Source: Planctomycetota bacterium (GTDB lineage Bacteria; Planctomycetota; UBA1135). Taken from it: 64,000 bases of DNA. The stretch lies in contig QQUA01000016.1 of the NCBI GenBank assembly GCA_008501825.1, positions 62,001 through 126,000 of the forward strand, in the 5' to 3' direction. The stretch's first letter is position 1. Each line of letters starts with the position of its first letter. Under the pieces are notes generated by a model. That model saw only the letters and a list, made by a program, of their open reading frames with translations, did no database searches and had not been told where the DNA came from. Both the position numbers and the translations under genes were made by a program. Positions 56,108 to 64,000 of this stretch are shown here, piece after piece.

Positions 56108-57802
56108 TTAAGGAAGGACGTCCAATGGGACGGCGTTGGATGCCAAGTTGACCAATCCCTCGGGGGTCAAGGTCACGGCGGAAAACCAAAACCGGCGTCC
56201 GACCAAACTGAGCAGGGTTTCGTACGGAAACGCGCACCAAGCAGTACCTCGGCCTTCCTCACCCAGCAGGCCGCTAAGCCTAAATGGACGCGGACCGGGA
56301 TAAAGGCGTCGGGTCTTGTCGGTCAAGGCGTCGAACACCAAAGGAACACAGGCCCCGCTGGTCACGATGGTGGGACGGCTGCCTGTTTCCGAACCCAATA
56401 AGGCAAAGACAGACCCGGCTTCCGTTGTGGGGAAGGTCAATTCAAAAACAGCGACTCTGGGTCCGGATGCGGATACGCTGAAACCGGATTCCACCATGGC
56501 CAAATAACCCAATTTCGGTCGCCAGATTTCTACCAAGCCGGTCGCCCCCTTGGACGGAAGGACTCCCTCCGGATCGCCGATCAAGAGTTCCGGATAGCCG
56601 TCACCGTCCCGATCCCCTGCCGGAGCCACGGACCGAAAACCCTTGGCACTGCGCGTCCAAATCGGCACCTGTGGCTTATAGCGGTTCGAACGGCTAAGCA
56701 TCTGCACGTTCCCCCCCGGAACAACCATTTCCCGAACACCGTCCCCATTAATGTCCGCTATCGTACAAACGGAACGAACGCTTCTTATCCCCATGCGGTC
56801 TCCACTAGCATCCACCCATGCCAAGTTGGATCCATCCATTCCGGAAATCACCTTAGCCGATCTAGAATAGGAAAAGAAACCACATCCTGTCAGAATATCC
56901 GGTACTCCATCATCGTTTCGATCTCCCGCGGCTGCTACGGAATGGCCAATTTCTTCCGCGTTCCAATTCCAATCCGTGCGGCCAGTTTTCATAAACAAAA
57001 CTCCTCCCGACGGTTGTCCGGAAAACACATAAACTCTTCCCCCGCGCAGTCCGAAAAAATTACCCGCCTCTGGGTGGCCGACCAAAATATCGTCATGACC
57101 ATCGCCGTCGAAATCTTCTATCGGCGCCACGCAACTGCCGAACCCGTTTTCGAAAAAGGGCGACGGTGGAGATTGCCACAATTCCAATAACAACTCGCCG
57201 TCAAAGCCGGAATAAACATAAACCCTGCCCTGATCGTTCTTGTGAGGTGCCGACACAATCCAGTCATCCACCTCATCCTGGTTTACGTCGCCGGCTCGGG
57301 CAACCGCCCACCCCAAATGACCGGAAGGACTGCTGCCATCCAGGCGCCACAGCATCTCGCCGGTGGCGCTGGAAAAGAGATAGACCGAACCGGTTTCCAG
57401 GTAACCGCCGGATGCAGTATCGAAAGGAGCTCCGACTAAAACGTCATCTAGGGCATCCTCATCGAAGTCGGCCACCACGGCGACGGAATAGCCGAAGCTG
57501 GAACCGGTTGTGTGCCCTTCCAGGACAAACAACTGGTCACAATCCACTCCGGAAAGTCCGTAGACCGCCCCCACTCCCGGGCGGCCGGCCACCGACCGTC
57601 CCGGAGCTCCGATCAAATAATCTTGAATGCCGTCTCCATCCATATCCCCGGAACTGGACATCGCCTCTCCAAACCGGTCCCCGGCGTCTTCGCCGTACAG
57701 AACCGGCCCGGCGACGCAGGTGCAATCTTGGCCAAAGGCCAAACCTGCCGCGGAAACCCAAATGGCCAAAATCAGAAAGACGGTTGCTGGGGACTTCATC
57801 AT
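56108..57802 (-). CDS. Secreted FG-GAP repeat (integrin alpha-like) protein
   Basis: Signal peptide; repeated DxDGDGxxD(I/V)LxG motifs: SGDMDGDGIQDYLIGAPG, FDEDALDDVLVGAPF, DFDGDGHDDILVGHPEAG. Confidence 0.88.
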   Translation of the reverse strand: MMKSPATVFLILAIWVSAAGLAFGQDCTCVAGPVLYGEDAGDRFGEAMSSSGDMDGDGIQDYLIGAPGRSVAGRPGVGAVYGLSGVDCDQLFVLEGHTTGSSFGYSVAVVADFDEDALDDVLVGAPFDTASGGYLETGSVYLFSSATGEMLWRLDGSSPSGHLGWAVARAGDVNQDEVDDWIVSAPHKNDQGRVYVYSGFDGELLLELWQSPPSPFFENGFGSCVAPIEDFDGDGHDDILVGHPEAGNFFGLRGGRVYVFSGQPSGGVLFMKTGRTDWNWNAEEIGHSVAAAGDRNDDGVPDILTGCGFFSYSRSAKVISGMDGSNLAWVDASGDRMGIRSVRSVCTIADINGDGVREMVVPGGNVQMLSRSNRYKPQVPIWTRSAKGFRSVAPAGDRDGDGYPELLIGDPEGVLPSKGATGLVEIWRPKLGYLAMVESGFSVSASGPRVAVFELTFPTTEAGSVFALLGSETGSRPTIVTSGACVPLVFDALTDKTRRLYPGPRPFRLSGLLGEEGRGTAWCAFPYETLLSLVGRRFWFSAVTLTPEGLVNLASNAVPLDVLP

Positions 57803-58019
57803 GCTTCATCACTCCTGCCCGGAGGGACTTTCCCTGAATTAGGTGTTTAATCCTCCGGCAGCACGGGCCAAGCCCAATCCTTCAGTGGAGTGCATGAACC
57901 TGAGTTGGTCAGAATTTTTCCAAGAAGGACCGAGAGCCCGTTCTTGGCCGCTTCCAACCGCCGCTCAACCTCGGGTCCGTCGAGGAAGTCCTAAGCCGGG
58001 AGACGCTCCTGGTCGAAGT

Positions 58020-59480
58020 TTAGTTTTGTTTCAAAAGGGCATCGCATCGGGCTCGCTGGCCAGCGAGCACTTCCGCGAACTTGGGGTCTTGGGCCAGGTT
58101 CTGGAATTCCTTCGGATCCTGCACCAAGTCAAAAAGCTGCTCATAGACCGGATCTTGTTCGAAGTAGCGCGCATAGACCCAGCGACGGCCTCGAATCCCC
58201 ACGCTCTTCGGGATGTCCGGGTGATGGAAGCGATGTTCAAAAAGGAAATCCTCTCTCCAAGAAGGCTCCTCTCCGCGAAGAAACGGCAGCAGGCTTCTTC
58301 CCTGGTAGCTTGGCGGCACTTCCAGACTCGCAATCTCCAAGATGGTTGGAGCCAAATCAAGATTGAGCACCATTTCCTGGCGATCGGTACCGCGAAGCTT
58401 CGGCGGCAAATTCGGATCAAAAAGCAAAAAAGGAACGCGGATGGACTCCTCATAGATGAGCCATTTCCCCGCCAATCCTCGCTCGCCCAAGAAATAGCCG
58501 TTGTCGCTGGTAAAAATGATCGTGGTTCGATCTTCAAGCCCGCGTTTTTTCAGTTCATCGACAACGGTTCCAATCGCCCGGTCCACACCGGAAATCATTC
58601 TCCAGTAATCCTTGGTTCGCTGGATTTGTTTTTGCCGCGAATCGAATCGCCAATGCCACCGCTTCCTGCCCAAAGATTTCTTAAGGAACTCCGGCAAAGC
58701 TTGAAAGCCGGTTTCAGCATCGGCCGGAGGCGGAGGATTCAGCTCGGCGAACAACGATTGAAGATCTTTCGGCGGCAAATATTGTTGTGGATGGGAATCC
58801 TCCGCATGAGGAGCCCAGAAGGAAACCATTAAACAAAAAGGACCTTCGCCATGGAGGAAGTCCAGGCTTGCTTTGGCGATTCGATCCGTCAAATGCGGTT
58901 TCCCTGGGATTAAATAAGGTTGGTTCATAGGAAGAAACAGATCGAAGAGTTTTCCCGTGGCGTCGTCAGCGAATTTCACTCCCCACTTGCCGACAAAGCC
59001 AGTGCGATAGCCGGCGCGGCGAAGGTGAGCAAAAAAAGTATCTTCCGCCAGGGCATGCCCCATGGGTGGCTTTCCGAAGGTAAAACCATGGCTCCCTTCC
59101 CTTCGCCCAGTCATCAAACTGGCCCGACTGGCGGCGCATATCGGAGTGGACACGAAGGCATTGGAGAATCGAATTCCGGCGCTGGCCAGAGCATCCATGT
59201 TCGGGGTTTGGAGCGTAGGGTGGCCGGCGCAGCCCATTTGATCGAAACGCTGATCATCGGTAAGAAAGATCAACAGATTGGGTCTGTCTTTAGTTTTGTT
59301 TTGGGTAGTTTCTTGGGTAGTGGATAGGCGACCGACGGCTGAGTCGGCGAATGCCGTGGCTTCCTCCTGGATAGGAGGCCACCCATCGTGGAAGCCCATT
59401 GGAAAGGAAGACGATTGCCCGGAGGAATCCGGAAGGAAAACCCCGGAAAAAAGGACCAGGCCGCACAGGCTCAACAGCAT
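58020..59480 (-). CDS. Sulfatase family protein
   Basis: RPNLLIFLTDDQRFDQMG; CAASRASLMTGR (C-x-A-x-R formylglycine motif); GFVGKWG; IIFTSDNGYFLGE. Confidence 0.93.
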   Translation of the reverse strand: MLLSLCGLVLFSGVFLPDSSGQSSSFPMGFHDGWPPIQEEATAFADSAVGRLSTTQETTQNKTKDRPNLLIFLTDDQRFDQMGCAGHPTLQTPNMDALASAGIRFSNAFVSTPICAASRASLMTGRREGSHGFTFGKPPMGHALAEDTFFAHLRRAGYRTGFVGKWGVKFADDATGKLFDLFLPMNQPYLIPGKPHLTDRIAKASLDFLHGEGPFCLMVSFWAPHAEDSHPQQYLPPKDLQSLFAELNPPPPADAETGFQALPEFLKKSLGRKRWHWRFDSRQKQIQRTKDYWRMISGVDRAIGTVVDELKKRGLEDRTTIIFTSDNGYFLGERGLAGKWLIYEESIRVPFLLFDPNLPPKLRGTDRQEMVLNLDLAPTILEIASLEVPPSYQGRSLLPFLRGEEPSWREDFLFEHRFHHPDIPKSVGIRGRRWVYARYFEQDPVYEQLFDLVQDPKEFQNLAQDPKFAEVLAGQRARCDALLKQN

Positions 59481-59561
59481 ATCCCGATGATAAAGAACCG
59501 TTTCCCGCGCCGGCCCTCCGTTCTGAACCGCGGCGGCGAACGAGACGGGCAGGATAACTCG

Positions 59562-60197
59562 CTACTTCGACAAGCGCCCAGGCGACCCGGACGCCACCCA
59601 CTCGCGTGTGAGCCGTAGCATGAGAGCACCGCTTTCCTCGCTGAAGATGAAGCCCTCGTTCGGATCTACCAGCTTCGCCAAGGCGTCCGGATGAGTCTCT
59701 CGTATCCACTTTCGCAGGGGCGCCATTCGTCGATTGAGCTCCGGGATGGAGTGGGCGGCCGGAGGCTTCCTCGTACTCGGCCCCTTGCGCACGACCAACC
59801 CGTCCCGAAACTCGAAACGAGGATAGTGGCGCAGTTCAGTCATCCCGACGGCCCGAATAATCTCACTCGTCTCCAGCATTTCGAAGGTCACGACGTTGCC
59901 CTCGACCTGGACGTTGCTGTATGTCAACTCAGTTCGCGCACCCGCGTCATACGCGTTGGGGCCCAAAGCCTTTGCCTTGCCCTCGAATGTTAACGGTCCG
60001 AGGTGCCACACAATGTCGTCTGAAGTAAGGGCCTCCAGCGTTGCCAGGTCGTGAGACGCACTCGCCTCTACATATCGATGGAAAAGATCGGCCACGCCGG
60101 ATTCGCCCGTAGCACAGGATCCCGCGAGGGGAAACGCTCCCACTCCGAACGCCAACATGGTCCGAAGAAGCGATGGCCGCAAAGCTTTCCTTTTCAT
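59562..60197 (-). CDS. SnoaL/NTF2-like lipoprotein
   Basis: Lipobox-like PLAGSC; FHRYVEASASHDLATLEALTSDDIVWHLGPLTFEGKAKA. Confidence 0.6.
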   Translation of the reverse strand: MKRKALRPSLLRTMLAFGVGAFPLAGSCATGESGVADLFHRYVEASASHDLATLEALTSDDIVWHLGPLTFEGKAKALGPNAYDAGARTELTYSNVQVEGNVVTFEMLETSEIIRAVGMTELRHYPRFEFRDGLVVRKGPSTRKPPAAHSIPELNRRMAPLRKWIRETHPDALAKLVDPNEGFIFSEESGALMLRLTREWVASGSPGRLSK

Positions 60198-60217
60198 TTT
60201 CCCAAGACCTCACGCCG

Positions 60218-60280
60218 GCCTAACCGGCCCTCGGCGATCAGCAGCAGCCGAAGGCGGCCCGCCGCATCGGCTTGTAATGC
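60218..60280 (-). other. attC-like recombination site
   Basis: Minus: GCATTACAAGCCGATGCGGCGGGCC...GCCGAGGGCCGGTTAGGC; perfect GTTAGGC core; shares AGCCGATGC with the 61118 site. Confidence 0.65.
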
Positions 60281-60298
60281 GACGTGACTCTGCGCCTC

Positions 60299-60580
60299 CT
60301 ATCCGCGCGGGAGATCATCGTTCCACACAACACCTTTCGCGCTGACTTCCAGCGCCGGTATTTGCCTAAGGATCTTCCGTGAGTCGGGGGATGTTTCCAC
60401 TTCGAGAATCTCATAGTTGCGCTCGCACGTTCTCCAGCTCGTGCATGGCGCTCGATTTGGTTCATCATCCCATGGCACTCCGGCAAGCCGCTCAAGCTCG
60501 ATGATGGCAGCTTCAAGAGTGGCGTGCTCACTGATCGGCTCAGCGTGGATCTCATCTTCGATGAAGTACCGGCGACTCAT
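60299..60580 (-). CDS. Hypothetical cassette protein (93 aa)
   Basis: MSRRYFIEDEIHAEPISEHATLEAAIIELERLAG; sits between two attC-like sites. Confidence 0.6.
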   Translation of the reverse strand: MSRRYFIEDEIHAEPISEHATLEAAIIELERLAGVPWDDEPNRAPCTSWRTCERNYEILEVETSPDSRKILRQIPALEVSAKGVVWNDDLPRG

Positions 60581-60589
60581 CACACCACC

Positions 60590-60648
60590 ACCTAACGTCA
60601 AAGCTGAGTGGCGCGCTGCAGCGCGTCCGCTCGAGCGCCTTGTTGGCC
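60590..60648 (-). other. attC recombination site (well formed)
   Basis: ACCTAAC...GCT-GAGTGG-CGCGCTG/CAGCGCGTCCGCTCGAGC...GTTGGCC: arms pair with extrahelical bases on one side. Confidence 0.8.
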
Positions 60649-61116
60649 GCGGGCTTTGAATAGAGCAAGCAGGCGCTTGGCATTGGACTGTGGCTCATGC
60701 TCATTCAGCCATGCTTCTAGTTCGCGCACCTTGCTCGGAGGGCTGTAGCCCACATAACAGCCACAACCGAAGAACCTGAAGTTGTGCTCAGCCAAGAACT
60801 GGATGATGGACCAAATTTCGTGATCCTTCTTTGGTGGCACCCTGAAGTCGTAACCCATTGGGCACATGGCTCTACCACAGTCAGGGCATGCCGAGACAGC
60901 AGCATAGTACTCATCGAGCATCTCCTGGTAGGTAGTGCCGTACTTCTGCTGCTTCTCACTGAGCAGTTTGCCAGCGGCTGTCTTTGCCAGATCACGGAAC
61001 TCGGCCTCGCGCTCCCTTTGGGCAAAGAAGTCCTCAACGCGAGTTTTCTTGAAACCCTTCCTGCAAATGAAGCAGACAAAGTGCGACTTGTAGCTAGAGT
61101 ATCCGTATCGGCACAT
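60598..61116 (-). CDS. Hypothetical cysteine-rich (zinc-ribbon-like) cassette protein
   Basis: CFIC, CPDCGRAMC, CGC motifs; ORF stop lies inside the attC site. Confidence 0.65.
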   Translation of the reverse strand: MCRYGYSSYKSHFVCFICRKGFKKTRVEDFFAQREREAEFRDLAKTAAGKLLSEKQQKYGTTYQEMLDEYYAAVSACPDCGRAMCPMGYDFRVPPKKDHEIWSIIQFLAEHNFRFFGCGCYVGYSPPSKVRELEAWLNEHEPQSNAKRLLALFKARGQQGARADALQRATQL

Positions 61117-61117
61117 G

Positions 61118-61197
61118 ATCAGATGGTTTTCAGGCTGAGTATAGCGGCCGACGCGACGGCGACGAAGCCGCTGGCCGTTTGCATCGGCTGGTTAGAC
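61118..61197 (-). other. attC-like recombination site
   Basis: Minus: GTCTAACCAGCCGATGCAAACGGCCAGCGGC...GCCGCTATACTCAGCCTG; R'' core perfect, distal core not clear. Confidence 0.55.
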
Positions 61198-61207
61198 AAC
61201 AGTAGCA

Positions 61208-61693
61208 TTACGGGCTTTTCCGATTCAACTGCTCCTGCATGCTGCGCATGTCCGGAAACACCCACTGTTCGGCGATCTTACCGTTGACAAGTCTATAGAC
61301 ACAGACCTCGGAAATCTCGACGGGGTTGTTGGTCGGCGGGTTTCCAAGGAACTCGCCTAGGTTCGTTCCACGTGATGTGAAGCGCGTGACAACTCGATCA
61401 CCTTCGGCAATCGTATCGTCGACCTCTTCGGTCCAGTCTGGGAAGGCCAGACGATGGGCCGTCACGCGAGCAAGCACTCCGGAATGGCCGTGAACAGTGC
61501 CTGAAGGAAAGTGGCCAACGAAATCCCGGGCGTAGATGTCACCGATCAAGTCGACGTTGCCCTTACTCCAAATCTCGGAATGTTGAATGTGGACTACTCT
61601 GATGTTCCTGGCTTTGTACGAGTCGCTGGAAGAGGCGCAACCAAACAACATCAGCAGCAGAGCCGGCGCCAGGAGAAGATAGCCGCTATTCAT
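61208..61693 (-). CDS. SnoaL-like ester cyclase-type lipoprotein
   Basis: Start MNSGYLLLAPALLLMLFGCASSS (lipobox) at 61693 inside longer track ORF; LIGDIYARDFVGHFPSGTVHGHSGV...HRLAFPDWTEEVDDTIAEGDRVVTRFTSRGTN. Confidence 0.78.
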   Translation of the reverse strand: MNSGYLLLAPALLLMLFGCASSSDSYKARNIRVVHIQHSEIWSKGNVDLIGDIYARDFVGHFPSGTVHGHSGVLARVTAHRLAFPDWTEEVDDTIAEGDRVVTRFTSRGTNLGEFLGNPPTNNPVEISEVCVYRLVNGKIAEQWVFPDMRSMQEQLNRKSP

Positions 61694-61708
61694 GTGATTG
61701 CCTTTGTT

Positions 61709-61740
61709 CGCCTGACGGGGCTGGCGTTCAGCCGCTAGGC
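61709..61740 (-). other. attC-like remnant
   Basis: CGCCTGAC...GCTAGGC short imperfect inverted repeat between two cassette ORFs. Confidence 0.3.
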
Positions 61741-62183
61741 TGTCCACCGTCGATTGGAGCGCGTGGTTCGGCTCCCATCTTCGCCAGCAGTGCGTCGACC
61801 CTGCTCGGCACGTCCGCATAGCAGTCAGAGTAGATGTCTCCGCGCTTGCGCAGGTGCACCAAGGCTCGATGGATGTCGCCGAGAGAGGGTCGGATGGCCT
61901 CGGCATCGTGTTCCAGCCGAACTTCGCAAACCCCGACGAAACCACTGATCATCTCTTCGTCGTTGCGTGAATCGTCCGACAGGAGGTAGTCGATCGCGGC
62001 GAGGACGTAGAAGCAGAAGGCGTGGCAGCCCATGTGCATCAGATCTTCGCACTTGTTGAGGCCGTCATCGGCGAACAACACGCGCGCCTCGTCGCGGCTC
62101 TTTCCCCCGAAGTTCTTCCAGGCGCACTCTTGATCCAAGTCCCCTGCAACAGGAACGACTTCCTCTCGTGTTGGTGTCTTCAT
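61728..62183 (-). CDS. Hypothetical cassette protein (151 aa)
   Basis: Full ORF starting ATG at 62183; GCHAFCFYVLAAIDYLLSDDSRND; flanked by attC-like repeats. Confidence 0.6.
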   Translation of the reverse strand: MKTPTREEVVPVAGDLDQECAWKNFGGKSRDEARVLFADDGLNKCEDLMHMGCHAFCFYVLAAIDYLLSDDSRNDEEMISGFVGVCEVRLEHDAEAIRPSLGDIHRALVHLRKRGDIYSDCYADVPSRVDALLAKMGAEPRAPIDGGQPSG

Positions 62184-62191
62184 CGTCTAAA

Positions 62192-62256
62192 GCTTAACTG
62201 GAATGCCGTTTTGCTGACGGCGCGAAGCGCCGATTTGCTGCAACGGCTGATGAAGC
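62192..62256 (-). other. attC-like recombination site
   Basis: Minus: GCTTCATCAGCCGTTGCAGCAAATCGGCGC...GGCATTCCAGTTAAGC; GTTAAGC core, long imperfect arms. Confidence 0.5.
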
Positions 62257-62424
62257 ACCCTCACCGCAGGCGCAATACATGTCAAGCCACAACTCCAACC
62301 CAAAGTTGCCCATCCTTTGTCATTGGTCCGGCCAGAACATTGGTGGCCTTGGAGGTTCCCTTGTCCCGCAGACCGAGACGTACTTTTACGGCTGAAAGCT
62401 CTTGTTAACCTACAACAACTAGTC

Positions 62425-63588
62425 TCACTGCAACCTTATTAATTGACTATCTGGATGAAACTCCTTCCAGGAGAACCAGTATTCGTCCGATATCGCGAGC
62501 GGTTCCAGATCCGCTTCTATCGGGCCACTCAGGTACTTGCCGCGAAGATCCCACCGCGTTCCACTGCCGCTATCCGCGAGCCTCGTGGCTCCACTGAAAA
62601 CCAAGTCGACCGCCTCCCCGGCAACGATACCCTTGAACGCATTTACCGTATCGCCCACGGCAACGAAGAAGGTGTTCAGTTCTTCATTCTTGACAATTCC
62701 CTGTTGGGTCAAATCGCTTTTGATATAGACAACCTGCGGCTCGGCGGCCGGGTCAAGGACTCCGATGACACGAGTTCTTGCCGGAAAGGAATCGTCTCGC
62801 TTCTCCGCAGGCAGTCCTGGTGTCGCTTCACTCGCCATGATCTTTTTCCAAATACCGGGAATGGGCAATTGAAACTCCCGAAAGTCTTCTTCCGTGACCC
62901 GGCACACCCTGGGCAGCGGTTCCAAGCGCTTAACCTCGCTCCACGGCAGGATCTGAAAAGGAATCATGGTCAGCGAGTACGGATGCAGTCGGCCGATGAG
63001 CGACTCGAAGGTGGCCTGCTGGAAGAAGGTCTTGGTGCGCCTGTCGGCCACGATCATGTTTGCATTCTTGAACGAACCCACGAACATTGGTCCGATATCG
63101 GTGACATCGAAGGGGATGATGCTGCGGCACATGGCGCAGTATGTGAGAGCAACGATGCGATCCCCGAACCGGTCATTGACGATGTGATGATGGACGACGT
63201 AGTCCAGCGGATAGGCCTTTGACTCGCCACCGTACTCGATAACCGCCAGTTGCATTTCCTCGGCAAGAGGCAGTTCTAGCGGGGCCTCCGCCATGGTCGG
63301 ATAATCGACCGCCGGAAACGCCGTTTCCTGATGCATCCGGTAGGCCAAGACTACGGCCAAACCCAGAAGCCCTAGCGGAACCGCTGATTCGGGTCTGAAT
63401 GAACCCGAATCGATTACGTACCGCGCCTCCCAAAGCAGCCCCACCCCCAGGAGCGACCAGACAAGCGGCTTGCGAATGAAGTAGTGGTAGTAGAGCCACT
63501 GAATGGGGAAAAGACTGATAAGGGCCATATAGATAGCCGCAGTTCCGACCAACACCGCGATGACGGCGAGTACAAACAGAAGGATCAC
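62425..63588 (-). CDS. DUF3179-domain membrane protein
   Basis: AYPLDYVVHHHIVNDRFGDRIVALTYCAMCRSIIPFD; SGTRWDLRGKYLSGP; GTG start. Confidence 0.82.
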   Translation of the reverse strand: MILLFVLAVIAVLVGTAAIYMALISLFPIQWLYYHYFIRKPLVWSLLGVGLLWEARYVIDSGSFRPESAVPLGLLGLAVVLAYRMHQETAFPAVDYPTMAEAPLELPLAEEMQLAVIEYGGESKAYPLDYVVHHHIVNDRFGDRIVALTYCAMCRSIIPFDVTDIGPMFVGSFKNANMIVADRRTKTFFQQATFESLIGRLHPYSLTMIPFQILPWSEVKRLEPLPRVCRVTEEDFREFQLPIPGIWKKIMASEATPGLPAEKRDDSFPARTRVIGVLDPAAEPQVVYIKSDLTQQGIVKNEELNTFFVAVGDTVNAFKGIVAGEAVDLVFSGATRLADSGSGTRWDLRGKYLSGPIEADLEPLAISDEYWFSWKEFHPDSQLIRLQ

Positions 63589-63604
63589 TCCGCGCTCCTC
63601 CGGT

Positions 63605-63639
63605 GGCTAACGGATATCCCGGTCAGCGGCTCGTTAGAT
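63605..63639 (-). other. attC-like site (short)
   Basis: Minus: ATCTAACG...CGTTAGCC between DUF3179 start and next ORF stop. Confidence 0.4.
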
Positions 63640-63646
63640 GGCATCC

Positions 63647-64000
63647 TCAACTCTGTCGGCGTTCGAGGCATCGAATGCCCTCAGTATAGTTCTTGTCTTT
63701 GTCGACTGCTGCCTGCAGACACTCGGTCGGATCACGGTCCTCGGCCGCAACTTCTTGCAGGAATTCTTCGTATGCCTTGATTGTGAACCGATCATCTGGA
63801 TCCAGGCTTATCGCCTTCTCGAAGTACCGTCTGGCTTCAGTGTCTCTGCCGTGACAAGCAAGCATCCGCGCATAGTCGCGGAGAGCCAAAACGGATTCCG
63901 AGTCGTGATCCAGCGCAGCCCGGAAGTTCTCTTCTGCGTCGCCATATCGGCTCCTGCGCCACAGGAACTCCTCAGCGTAAACGGCATGAACAAGGGCTAG
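63647..64000 (-). CDS. TPR-repeat protein, 5' end beyond the window
   Basis: Frame stays open to 64000 (LALVHAVYAEEFLWRRSRYGDAEENFRAALDHDSESVLALRDYARMLACHGRDTEARRYFEKAISLDPDD). Confidence 0.6.
   Translation of the reverse strand, partial: LALVHAVYAEEFLWRRSRYGDAEENFRAALDHDSESVLALRDYARMLACHGRDTEARRYFEKAISLDPDDRFTIKAYEEFLQEVAAEDRDPTECLQAAVDKDKNYTEGIRCLERRQS

Noticed and set aside
49500-64000. Integron integrase (intI) or attI in the window
   Set aside because: No ORF with tyrosine-recombinase motifs was seen; an integrase, if any, lies outside.
1-64000. CRISPR arrays, rRNA or tRNA genes
   Set aside because: No regularly spaced direct repeats, and no rRNA or tRNA-like sequence recognised by eye; a tRNAscan/Infernal run would be decisive.

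Overview
GC-rich bacterial window, mostly coded on the minus strand. Taxon not determinable; the sulfatase, FG-GAP protein and very large proteins would fit a PVC/Planctomycete-like genome, but this is a guess. From left to right: tdh-like dehydrogenase; tightly overlapping cell-shape operon mreB-mreC-mreD-mrdA-rodA; coiled-coil and small proteins; lnt; moeA; plus-strand RND efflux set (one adaptor, two permeases); ribH-nusB-ftsY; O-antigen-ligase-like gene ending in the left inverted repeat of an intact-looking ~1.1 kb IS; PpiD/SurA-like gene; scpB; a >17 kb chain of mostly 4-bp-overlapping genes for a type II secretion/pseudopilin-like machine (FHA, PilM/N-like, PilO/GspM-like, TPR, pseudopilins, a giant 1663-aa GspK-like protein, GspJ/I-like) with concanavalin/LamG-like domains in several components; AtoE-like transporter; aryl-sulfotransferase-like protein. 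From ~49.6 kb to the right edge the DNA looks like integron gene-cassette arrays without a visible integrase: short same-strand genes separated by attC-like imperfect hairpins. They are split by two host-like genes (FG-GAP protein and sulfatase). The left block carries defence-like genes: a Rad50/SMC-like ATPase with a CPLC hook, an overlapping 58-aa ORF absent from the supplied track, a DUF262-HNH protein and an FRG-domain protein. A frameshifted copy of the FG-GAP 3' end marks the left edge of this block. All family calls are from reading protein motifs; no searches were run.
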